A stretch of 29,026 bases of DNA from Lingula anatina (lineage: Eukaryota; Brachiopoda; Lingulata; Lingulida; Lingulidae): positions 1 through 29,026 of the forward strand of contig NW_019773679.1 in the NCBI RefSeq assembly GCF_001039355.2. The letters are read 5' to 3'. The position numbers and the translations under genes are program-made. A model generated the notes under the pieces. That model saw nothing but the letters and a program-made list of their open reading frames with translations. It was not told the origin of the DNA and made no database searches. Positions within the stretch are counted from its first letter, which is position 1; each line of letters opens with the position of its first letter. Positions 1-10,760 of this stretch are shown here, in pieces.

Positions 1-1258
1 ATGGACATGTTATACTTGCATTTTCTGTATTTGAAACTAAAAGACTTATCGTTTTGGAAATTAATCAGCACTATATTACAGTAAACAGTAGTTTACACTA
101 AAGGGGGAGGAATGTCGTGTTCCGCATATTCCTTATTTTTGTAGCACCCTTGTGCGTTCCAAGTAGAATTCTCAGTTTTAGTTGATTCAATAAAGCATGG
201 TTTCCAAACTGCATGGACTTAAATTGACGGCCTAAAAACTAGGTGTTACTCTGTATATTCCACGGATATCAGGGCCATACACGACAATAATATTCAATAG
301 CAGTCATGTGCTAGGATGTTGTCAGTTATAATAGAGGTTGTCCGGGTGCCCAACGAGAAGACCATGTTTCCCCGTGATTTTACGAGATCTGCCTTGAGGT
401 GGGGTTAAAATATGGAGACCACAAGGAAGTAGAGCAGCGATATCTTTACTTGAAAAATAGCTGAACTTGCACATTTTTTTAGCTACAGGCTTGTTCTTTT
501 TTCACTTTATAAAGAAAAAGTATTGATATAACATGTACGTACAACTGACATGCTGAATTTGCCAAGCTAAGAGCCAATGACGCTTGCAAAGCAGAATTCG
601 CACGGAGGACGTGCTACGCAGCAAAGGTCACGTTAAACAGGCTACATCGCCAGATACTTGCTTGTGGTACAGGAAAATGGCATTAGGTACCATGCCCGTT
701 GATACGCATGCCTTTTAGATGAAAGTGGGTAGGATTGAATGAAAATCGGACGGATAATGCCCCGGCAGCTTCCAATTATTCATGTGGCCAATGTTAAACT
801 TTGCCAGGTAAGGAAATACTTCTTAATTTATAATGAAGTGTATATCACATCTCTTTATTACTGATGTATGATAGGTTTTGTCAGCTGATGTTTTTGAATC
901 GTTTTATTCACAAACAAAAAAGGCCATGATTATCAATTTTACTTTGAAGTTCAGTCTCTCAAAAAGCCAGTACTATAGTGCTATGTTTAGTATCCGGCAC
1001 GTCAAATTTGTTATTGTGAGTGAACATAAATTATTCGTTTTTTTTTAGTGGGGATGCCATATAAAACATGTTGTGGCTCTAGCATTATATTGGACATACC
1101 CGGTAAGGGGGGGCTGGATAACTTCACATGCAAACTCTGGGATAAAGATGGATCACATTCACATTGCTTGGCAAATGTAAACCAGTCTAAATTGACTTGA
1201 ATCCTCTAGCTGCAGGGATGGATTTTTGAAGATCATATGCCTTAGTGTACATACCAAC
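1..1258. other. non-coding flank, no gene recognised
   Basis: AT-rich sequence with stop codons in all frames and no open frame that looks coding. I see no tRNA or rRNA. A 16-bp word at 396-411 recurs in inverted orientation at 2349-2364 (listed separately). The stretch may hold upstream regulatory DNA or 5' non-coding exons of the ROCO-IAP gene, but nothing directly shows this. Confidence 0.5.
396..411 (+). repeat. short inverted repeat, left copy
   Basis: The 16-bp word GAGGTGGGGTTAAAAT is found here and, as its exact reverse complement, at 2349-2364. Next to both copies lies a similar gattt(t/c)acgag word, so about 30 bp are related. The function is unknown; it could be the remains of a repeat family. 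Confidence 0.35.
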
Positions 1259-1485
1259 GTAACCCTCAAGTGACCGAGTGGGGTCATTTACGACCCCAGC
1301 CATATGATTTAATGTGCCATCTCTTTATTTTTTATTCGAATTTTCTTTCCTTGCATGAGTTTGTCAGTCTACAAATCCTACACACTTTCACAGTTTTTTG
1401 TGGGGATCAACCAATTATTGTGGCGTATACATCACAAAGTCTTGTGGGGTCATTTATGACCCCAAAGAGAAGCATTGGTTTTTAA
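1259..1485. mobile_element. piggyBac-like MITE (probable)
   Basis: A roughly 220-bp unit flanked by GTAA (1259-1262) and TTAA (1482-1485). About 17-20 bp inside each end lies a 20-bp near-perfect palindrome, TGGGGTCATTTACGACCCCA (1279-1298) and TGGGGTCATTTATGACCCCA (1445-1464). TTAA target sites and subterminal GGGGTCA palindromes are typical of non-autonomous piggyBac-family elements as I know them. The left target site has one mismatch from TTAA. There is no transposase inside; the open frame here arises only from the repeat. Confidence 0.5.
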
Positions 1486-2575
1486 ATATTAGTTCTTAAA
1501 TTTTATTCAAATGTTTTGCCCACGCAACACTGACAGGAAAATGTCACATGCATGTGCTTCATGGAATCTTCAACATCTGATTATCCTGACCACATGACTC
1601 TCACAGTTCTTGCCTGGTTCAATAACATGTGCTGTGTCTGTCATGCTCTAAAATAAATAAACTCAGTTTTCTGAAATATATATCATTATGTGATAAACGT
1701 TGTTGTAAAATACCAACTCTAATTTCTACCTTACTTGCAATTATCATAACTGGCCACCCGGCATGGAATGTTACAAATGCATCTTAACATCGAGTATACT
1801 TAATAGGTGTGGAAGGTTCACCAGTATTTCATAGTCAGGTACACGTTAAATAGAGATAGGAATGGTATAAGCAAATTTGTCTGATATAGTTACCGTAAAA
1901 GACTATTAATCACAAGTACTAGGGCTGTATTACATTGATAAACCATGGTGTCCTGTAAACTACACACAAAACTTACTTATTAATATCCCCCTCGACCGTT
2001 GATGATACGGTCTATCGGTGATGCCATGGAGCCAGTGACGTGCCGCCCGGGTGCGAGTTGTCTGCAGTTGGCCCCTTTCTTTCTACAAAATACTGCGACC
2101 TGATCTGTACTCAAAATATATCGGCACTTCTCTTTCTTCACATCACTTCTCTCGCCAGTCGTGTCCGTCATCCATGGTCATTTTCCTGGTTTTCTCGCTT
2201 AGCTTTAACTGCAATGCACCCTACGACACAGCATTAGCAATTCGCCATTGCGTTGCTCTATCTCAAATTACATGACAACGCCAAATTTACTCAATGCAAT
2301 CCTAAAACATAGACTTGTGCCTGACCGCGGGAGAAGTTTCAATGGCAGATTTTAACCCCACCTCTCGTGAAATCTCGCTCCAACCCAGGTCTCGTTTGAT
2401 GTCATCTGCTGCGCAGATGTTCAAAATAGGCTATCCCGGACATTCCCTATTATCCTTCTGGGTTCTTTTCACAGGAAATACACCGACTAGAGTCACACAT
2501 AAAAAAGATTTCGTGTCGAGTTCTGCTTTTCTATTTTCCATCATAAATTGGCGGCTATATTGAAAAATACTTAAT
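1486..2575. other. non-coding, no gene recognised
   Basis: Nothing definite is seen. A minus-strand open frame (2171 down to 1980, 63 codons) has a basic, polar composition, but no domain I recognise and no clear splice partner, so it is not called as a gene. The segment around 2200-2400 is somewhat more GC-rich than its surroundings and could be regulatory. Confidence 0.4.
2349..2364 (-). repeat. short inverted repeat, right copy
   Basis: Exact reverse complement of the 16-bp word at 396-411, about 1.95 kb apart. It is too short and lacks target duplications, so it cannot be called a transposon end. Confidence 0.35.
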
Positions 2576-3041
2576 GGCTCGTATTCCGAAATGTTCCTTA
2601 AAATAGGCCTAAGGTCAACTTTTATAAAGGCTTCCTTTGATGAGGTGTTCCTTGGTAATGGAAGGCCTAACGAAATGATATTTTAAGACCACACTTTAGC
2701 CTCTCCTTTGATAAAGTCAGCCTTTAGGTAAGGGACACTGACATAAAGGAGCTTCACATTGGTTAGAGTAGGCCTTTGTGACACCCTCCTTGTTAAAAAC
2801 GCCTTAGGAATGTTGTATAATTGGGGTCAACTGATCAACTTCAGTCATGCAACAGCGCATATGGACATTATCAGTGCATGTGGATGTTTTGATCTAAGCC
2901 AAATTTAGTGTATAATGCAAGTGTGCCAAGAAGAGAAAAGCATGGTTTGGAGGATGAGATACCCAAAGTCGTAGACCTTTTTCTGATATCGAAAAGAGAG
3001 CTACTGATGCAGAGAAAAGCCTATCCTCGATCAAATGTATA

Positions 3042-3629
3042 ACTTCCGCCAAGGAGGTTGTTTTCACCCCTGTTTGTTCGTCTGTCTTTTTGTTACCTCC
3101 ACCAAGGAGGTTGTGTTTTCATCCCTGTTTGTTTGTCTGTCTGTTTGTTTGTTTGTTTATTTGTTTGATTGTCATCACCATAAGTCAAAAAGTTACAGGC
3201 CAATTTTGATGAAATTTTCAGGGTAGGTCAGAAATAAGTTGTATTAGAAGTGATTAGTAGTGGTGAGCAAGATAAATAATCAACCAATTATCATTAATCA
3301 AAAATAACTCAAAAAATTATGGACCATTTTTCTAGAAATTTACAGGATAGGTCAGAAATGGGTCAACTTAGGAGAGGTTAGTTTTTGGTGGTGATCAAAA
3401 TCAATTTTTAATCAATAGTCAATAATAAAAAAAATACTGAAATAGTTATGGACCGATTGTGAAAAATTGTCAGGAACTGTCACAAGTCGTCCAAGGAAGA
3501 GATGATTAGTTTTTTTGTGGTGATCTGTATCAATAATCAAAAATAAAAAAAAAATAAATCATTATAGAATGAAAATTGCGTGGGATTTCTGACTTGGCGG
3601 AGGTCTTCGCTCTCGGAGTGCTTTTCTAG
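3042..3629 (+). repeat. dispersed CCAAGGAGGTTGT repeat nested in the larger element
   Basis: The unit starts ACTTCCGCCAAGGAGGTTGT and ends near CTTGGCGGAGGTC followed by TTCGCTCTCGGAGTGC, so its ends form a short inverted repeat (CTCCGCCAAG type). I recall closely similar sequence as a high-copy repeat in many marine invertebrate genomes, but I cannot check that here. The first 50 bases are tandemly duplicated (3044-3093 and 3096-3145). A Gly/Cys-free TTTG microsatellite follows, and the body is a threefold tandem of a 125-bp module. Confidence 0.55.
3186..3545 (+). repeat. three tandem copies of a ~125-bp module
   Basis: Units start near 3186, 3310 and 3439. Each carries AAA(A/T)A(G/A)TTA(T/C)(G)G, then a TTCAGG/TACAGG/GTCAGG word, then (A/G)GGTCAGAAAT or a decayed form, then GATTAG...TGGTGATC. 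Units are 124 and 129 bp apart and diverged, so the amplification is old. Confidence 0.5.
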
Positions 3630-3942
3630 TTGAATTTAATGATTTTGTACTTAGGTAGGCATGTTCATTTACCTAGTCCTCCATGGAGCTGATTTTCACA
3701 AGAAATCCGTACACGGTGGCTGCTTACTCCAGACCAACCTTACATTTTGAGGAATCCTTAGCCGAAAATAAAGGAAATCTTTAAGCAAAGGCAGATTCCT
3801 GAAATGACCGATTCATTTGCTAAGGATGATTGTTAAGTGATTCCTTTCAAGTGAGATAAAGAAGGGTCTTGGAATACAAATTTCGTATGAAGTCGACTTT
3901 AAGTCTTCCTTAACGCTAAAGGGAGATTTTGGAATACGGGCC

Positions 3943-4566
3943 AACATCTCTGTAAAAGCATCCACTTATTTTACTTCTTTGGCCAAAAGAAATTAACCTG
4001 AGTGTCAGAGCAACGTGAAAATTAGCTTGTATATATTAAATATACCTGGGAGTCATTTTTACTAGCTCTGAAGACCAGCAGCCATGTTAGGCTTCCGTCA
4101 ATCAAACAGAACTGCTCCGCAGTGAAACTGCAGTTGAATGTCATAAGACCAAAATGAAACGTAAAACACATTTAATTCTGCTTTATTTAATTTTATTCAC
4201 TATATTTAAAGAATAAATGAAAAAATGAATAATATTCTTCGAAAAGAAAAGATATATCCAATGCTTTTGTATTTTCTGCTTATCAAAGAACATTTAGTCC
4301 TGAGATATACACGTGCACAATACACGCTGCTTGCCGTGTGCCAAATTTGACAGCTACACTGTATGTCCGGTACCACTATATGGGCTGCGCAATGGAAATC
4401 AGTGAAATCAAGATCGAGCTGGCAATACCGGAAAATAGAACCTAGGGTATAAGAAATGAACTTCAGTAGAAAATATAGGAAAGGTTCTTGCTACTTGACT
4501 CTTATATTACGAATCAATTTTTTGTAACAACACAATGCATTTATACGTACTGTCATTACCTGTATC
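3943..4566. other. upstream non-coding region of the ROCO-IAP gene
   Basis: AT-rich and without a coding signal. No LRR, ankyrin or death-domain exon was seen, although many ROCO proteins carry such N-terminal repeats. If the mRNA begins close to 4600, this is promoter-proximal DNA. Confidence 0.4.
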
Positions 4567-4574
4567 TGACGTCA
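4567..4574. promoter_or_regulatory. CRE-type palindrome TGACGTCA
   Basis: A perfect 8-bp TGACGTCA, the consensus of CREB/ATF sites, lies 110 bp upstream of the Met codon at 4685. An 8-mer can occur by chance, and no TATA box or initiator is evident, so the regulatory reading is only a suggestion. Confidence 0.25.
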
Positions 4575-4666
4575 TTGTCGTCTTTGCCGTGCTATTTTCA
4601 CCGTTAAAACAAGACTAAATGTACTTGTAATTTATATTTCATATTGTTTATTAAGCCATTTATCAG

Positions 4667-4865
4667 GCACCGTGTGCGGAAGGAATGCAGAAAGTGTACA
4701 GAGCCAATGTGATAGTGGTTGGTCAGGGAGGTATCGGGAAAACACACCTTTGCCGAAATCTGCTGGGGGAAGAGTTCACTGAAGACGACCTGGTGACGAA
4801 CGGTATTGCTGTGTCAGGATGTGTTCTGGACAAACACACAGCAGAAGCCACGTTCAGAAGACAAG
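4667..4865 (+). CDS. exon 1: Roc P-loop and switch I
   Basis: Encodes [20 protein letters not shown], with the Walker A motif GQGGIGKT at residues 13-20 of the Met4685 model and TNGI (Thr38) as a likely switch-I threonine. The YRA(N/K)VxVVG lead-in is typical of ROCO Roc domains. The frame is open upstream to a TATCAG acceptor at 4666, so this may be an internal exon beginning at 4667 rather than the first. The donor AAG|GTGGCA at 4866 is weak but fits phase 1. Confidence 0.75.
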
Positions 4866-7800
4866 GTGGCAGCAGTTAACGGTTTTAAATACAACGATTA
4901 ATGGACAGATATAATGATTATGATATCTTAAAGGAATAATAACTCCTCGTTTTAGCCCAAAAATGAATTTTCTTGGACTAAACAAGAATTTTCCCATACT
5001 TACCAATAGTTAATGAATCCATTGCTGCGTTTAAAGTAAGTCCTTGTTTTGTTCTTTTTTTTTTTGGGTTATGATCTCTTAAGATATTATTACAAAATAT
5101 AGACATCTATGGCGGTCACGTGGTCCGATAAAACAGATTTCATTATATTTCTGAGAGTTGTTTACCATATTTTTATTTTGAAATATAGATCTCATACGAA
5201 GAGTTATTATCCCTTCAATGGGATAAACTGTACGTACTTGTACTTGCTATTCTGTTTTCTGTTTTTCTTTTTCACCCTTTTCTAGTGCCCCGTGTTTGTG
5301 CAGCTTCTATGTTTCGAATAGTTATTGATAACAACACAAACTTGGATGCATTTTTGACATTTAACCTTTTACGTTATACACTCTTGCCCAAAATGGTTGG
5401 TACACGGAAATTTTGGGATGCATATCGCCCTGTTTCTTTCATTATTATTGATAGTACCAAATTAAAACTGTTTATATTGTTAAATATGTGAAGCTGAAGG
5501 ATTGGTTAAGTCAAGGAGAAACAACCAATGCAAATGTGAAAAAAAAGCGTTCTGTACATGTTTGGGTTGCAATTTGCAGCAATGGCATTTGCCCATTGGT
5601 TCCTCTGGATGAAAACCTTAACGCTGCCAGATACAGAGACATTCTCCAGCAGAACCTGGAGCCGTTCGCAAGAGGGATATACAGAGACAATTTTACATTG
5701 CAACATGACAATGCAACTCAACACACAGCCCGCTTAATTGCAGACTTTATCTGACAAAACAACATTCAGCTGATGCTACAGCCAGCAAGAAGCCCAGATG
5801 CAAACCCAATTGAGCACATGTGGGACGAACTTGGTCGTGCTATTCAGAGGAACCCCCCCCCCCCCCCCTGCAAATCTAGATGAACTGCGAGATGCCCTTC
5901 AAGATGAATGGGCCAGAATTCCTCTCCAAAGAGCTGTAACTCTAGTGCACAGTATGCCACGCCGTTTGGCGGCCATTATCCAAGCTCGGGGTGGGCATAC
6001 CCGCCATTGAGATTAATAATAAACTCTGAAGATATTTCTTGACAATTCCCCCTAATTTCATATTAATTGTCAATCACAGTATAAATTTATGTTTAATTTT
6101 TCACTTGGTACTGTTATGTAAAAAAAGTGCTCTTTTTGGGGGCATGAGAAAAAAAACCTATATTAATTAACGCTTTTTTCACATTTGCATTGGTTGTTTC
6201 TCCTTGACTTAACCAATCTTCCAGCTTCACATATTTAACAATATAAACTGTATTAATTTGGTAATATCAATAATAATGAAAGAAACAGGGCGATATGCAT
6301 CCCAAAATTTCCGTGTACCAACCATTTTGGGCAAGAGTGTATAACAAAAGCCTGCACAAACTAAGTACCTTAACGGGTTTTTTTTTTCACTGATGCCGAA
6401 TTTTGATGACCGCATGGTCCGTTTAAAATATTTTTCAGATGAGTTCTTCACCCAGAATTACTATACAGATACACTTGCCAGTGGCGTCAAGAAATACAGA
6501 GGATCCGGTATGAATACTAAATATGTATCAAGAGTAGTACGTAGTTATTTTAGAAATAGTCGTTACAACGTACAACGTTACGAAATAGGTATATACATAT
6601 GTTGCTAATGAGTATTTTTATTGATTTAAACATGAAGCGTTATGTTGTATTTTATTGATTTATTTGATATTAGTTTGTTTCATTCTAATCAATTTTCAGG
6701 GTTGCCCAAAATGGTTGTCATACCCTTGAAAATCTGTTTTTAACAATATTTTAAGCTTTTTAAGCTCTACGTATTTGCTAATCATTTGACATTTATCCAG
6801 GTCAGGTATAAGAAATGTCAACGTAGGACAGCTCCGAAGTTAAGTAAAGGGTATTGGGGTATGGGAATAGATGTTGCTAGCTTGGCTAGGTGTACCTTGG
6901 GATACCTAGGGATGTTTGTACCTTGATATGAAGTGGATAGTTAGGGTTAGCGAGATAAGCCATGCCAGGACCTACTGACATTGGTCTTAGAATGAAATGC
7001 GCCCCAGTAAACCCGACATGGCCAGGTTTCAAGGTCGTTTCAAGGTGAACTGTTAAGAGAGTACCCCAGAGATGAACTGTGACCGAAGGTGTAGCTCCTT
7101 ACAAATTTAAGGGTTGACCGCGTGCCACTAACGCCCGTACTGATCTCATCATCATCAACATTGCCAGAAGTACCCACGCTAAAGGTACCACTGCCATTGG
7201 TACAGAATCACGGGCTGATCAGTTGCTAAGTCTTTCCACCAAACGACGAATTGCCCAACACTGCTATAGGCAAAACAGATGGTTAAGAAGCCTGAGTGAA
7301 CACGTAACCATTGCGTGGACAGAATGCACTGGGGTACTCATAATGAAGACCTAACAGTCGTGCATTGGAACAATGTGATCTTCGCAGCTGAACCAGTCTC
7401 CTACTCTACCATTGCCACCTGGGGGTGCGTGATTTTACTGGAGAACAGATGTAACAAGAACGTGTGCTGCAAGAACTTCTGTTAGGGACATCTTACAAAC
7501 ACCCATCCTAGGACAACTTTCGCTTGCAGCTTGACGTTTTCCCCATAGTGCCCGCTTTTTTAAACGTAAAAAAAAAACATTCTGATCATAGACCAACCGG
7601 TCAAACCCCCTAATATGAATCACATTGAACATTCCTGGGGAAAATTGAGTAGTAATGTATACAGGATAAATCACTTAAAGCAAACCCAAAACAGTTTAAA
7701 AACTATTTGACCCATGAGTGAAACAGTCTCTCAGTAAACATTGATGGACATCTTTCCCTACCGCGTAGTGCGCCTTTATCGTGCATGTGGTGGTCACACC

Positions 7801-10706
7801 CGCTACTGATATGATAGTTGTATGCTAGGAATGTGTGAGAAATTTTGTAATCGATTGTGACTGAAAGAGTTTCTATTTTAGAAGAATCAGTATTATCTTA
7901 TTTTCAGGGGACATGTAAAAAAAATTAATCCACAGGAAATGCGAAATATAACATGTCTTTGTTTCTTTTGCATGTCGCGAGATTGGACATTTTGTGTTTG
8001 CAACGATACAACTGTACAACAAAAAAGTTGACTTTTGTAACAAAAGACATATAATTATATTAGGTGTGACGACCATTTTGAACAACAACCGTGTATGGTA
8101 CATTTCTACTCAAGAAGAGGGAATGCAAATTATTTAAACGTTCAATTTAAACTTACAGATAAAACTTCGAAGTCGAGGAGTGCACATGCTTTGATAAAGG
8201 TTAAAGACGACGATAAAACCGTGAAACAGGTACTAAAAAAGAGCAAAGGGCAACCAGTTTTCTACGAATCAGTGACACTTTGGGACTTTGGCGGTCAGTA
8301 TGTCTTCTACACGACACATCAAACCTTCCTCACCCGGCGAGCTCTCTACTTATTGGTATTTGACCTCACCAAAGGTTTAAATGCACCCGTCCACGTGAAG
8401 CGAGGTGGCACAGTAAAAGATATCAAAGTGGATATCATCCCAAGCACTGTTGGTGGTACGTTTTTTTTAAATGACGTTTATTCTCATGTATATACAACTC
8501 CTAGTATGAATGTTAACATAACTCCTATGGCATTTAAGGTCACGTGTGGTTTAGAAATACTAACATTAATAGGACTATCTATCTATCTATCTATCTATTT
8601 ATCTATAGATGTAAACGGTGTACATATTATATATAAAGAACATAATATCAGTTCATTTCTTTTCAGATTTTTTAATGTTTTGGCAAAATTATATCCATGC
8701 GCACACTAAGATAGTTGATCACCAGAGATTGGAGTATATTTGTCCCAAAATCCTGTTAGTGGGGACACACAGAGATAAACTTGGACATACGGAAGAGGTA
8801 GTGGCTCAAAATTTGAGTTTTATTATTATTATTATTTGAAGCCATTGTATTCTGAGTAAATTGGAAAATATGTTCTTGATAACTTATGTAAAATACGTTG
8901 AAAAGCTTCTAAACTTCAAGCCATTTATTCAATATATGCCATACATTCGGTTCACAGGAAAGGAAGAAGGCAGTAGAAGAAAAGTTTATTGAAATTCTGG
9001 AATACTTGCGCAGGAGACCGGCACACGACATGCACGTACAGCCACACTTATATGCCGTGAACAACTGCGACCCTCGGGACGCTGAGATACAAGAGTTAAG
9101 ACAGGAAATATGTAAAACAATCAAGGAACAGCCATACTGGGGTGAAGAGCAGCCGTTGAAATACGTGCTTCTGGAAAAGACACTAAATGAGATCAGTGAA
9201 ACTCGGAAGTGCCTCAGCCTTGATGAGGTGCTTGAGATAGGGACACAACATGCCCTGGTGAATGACGAAATGGTAATTCACTTTTTGAAATTCTACAGCG
9301 AACTAGGGGAACTTGTTTTCTTCAATGAAGATGACACTCGCAACATCGTCATATTAGATCCCCCGTGGTTGATGGATGCCTTTGCATCCCTTATAACTGT
9401 AGAGAAGTACCACAAGGGTTCCAGCCTAGAAGCCATGGATTATTGGGATCTTCTGGACGAAAGAGGAGAACTGGATGAACGGTTGATTGACATTGTATGG
9501 AAGGAAGAAGCCGAGCTGAAGAAAAACAAGGCCGTTCTTCTTCGTATTTGTCAGCGTTTTGACCTCCTAGTTGAGCTACAGGAGGAAGATGCCGACGGCC
9601 AATGGAAGAAATATTTAGTACCTTGTGTGCTGAAAAACCACCCCAATCAAGAAGGCTATTTGAAGATACCTGAATGTCCATCAGAAGGTTATTTGGAGAT
9701 GCAGAAGATTCCTCCATTATACCTGATGTTTGACGGTGGATTCTGCCCCCCTGGTCTCTTTCATCGCCTGGTGGTCTGCTGCTACAGGAAGTGGTCATCT
9801 CATGACAAAAAGCCATACTGCAACTACGCTTGCTTCAAGGTGGACAGGTCAACTCACACAATATTGGAGTTATGTAATGAAGGGGACGGCACATTCAAAC
9901 TTTTAGTTGGCTCGTTGAAAAAAGGCGTCAACGTCTTGGACAGTGACAGTGCATTCCACGTACTAACCTGTATCAAGCAGGAGCTAGACCGCCTTATTGG
10001 CGCCTATTTCCCTTACCTGAAGTACAGCATTGGGCTCCGCTTTCCACACGACCTGGTGAAACTGACAGAAGATCTGAAGACCGAAATTTTGGAGAGCGAA
10101 AGCGTGTGTCCGCCTGAATGTCCAGTTGACATTGATACCGCCCCATACAGGAAATGGCTGAGGAAGAATGAATATGTTTGTCCTTCCACTAGCATCGGTA
10201 AGTGGTTTTTGTGTTTTTATTTTATTATTTAAGTAAATATGCGCAATTTTGTCAATCAGTAACGATTCAGTGTTATATTAGTTTATTTTATACCTAAACA
10301 AAGACATCGATCACAATGCGCCTATTTCTATATACCCACTAATAAAAAGTGTCACCCCTTACACAATGGGTAAAGTGGTACACAAAATCATTTTATAAAA
10401 AAACGTTATATATCCAACTTGAAAAGTGATTTTTTTCACAAAAATTAACTGATTGTACAACCAGTGAAGAAAATAACCATAGTAAAAAAATCAAACGCCC
10501 GTTTTAGTATTGTCTACGACATCCTCTGAATTGGAGGCCGCACCTGACGCGTTTGTGCGCGGAGACAAATAAATTGTATAACTTTTGCACATTGATGGTG
10601 TTCCACTTTCAATATAAGGTCATTTTTAGAGAGTTAGCTTTCAGTTGTCTATTTTCGAGCTCACCTTAGGAAATATTTATGAGGTTCTGATCTAGGGATT
10701 GAACTG

Positions 10707-10760
<54 letters not shown>

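Larger units (their letters stand above)
2576..3942. mobile_element. unclassified DNA element with terminal inverted repeats
   Basis: The left end begins GGCTCGTATTCCGAAAT and the reverse complement of the right end begins GGCCCGTATTCCAAAAT: 17 bases with two mismatches. Looser similarity follows (CCTTAA and AAGTCGAC-like words). Inside, many short words such as TTCCTTTGATAA recur near both ends. At 1367 bp with no open frame it is non-autonomous. I could not find a clean target duplication, so the superfamily is unknown. A second repeat (3042-3629) is inserted in it. Confidence 0.45.

Noticed and set aside
1980-2171. 63-codon minus-strand open frame with charged N-terminus
   Set aside because: No recognised domain, no convincing donor or partner exon, and a frame of this length can occur by chance.
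1-4666. Search for LRR, ankyrin, death-domain or CRISPR-like arrays upstream of the Roc domain
   Set aside because: None seen; the TTTG-rich stretch at 3120-3170 is a microsatellite in a dispersed repeat, not a spaced array.
9391-9816. 141-codon minus-strand open frame
   Set aside because: Lies wholly antisense to the COR exon, whose plus-strand product is clearly recognisable; it is a shadow frame.
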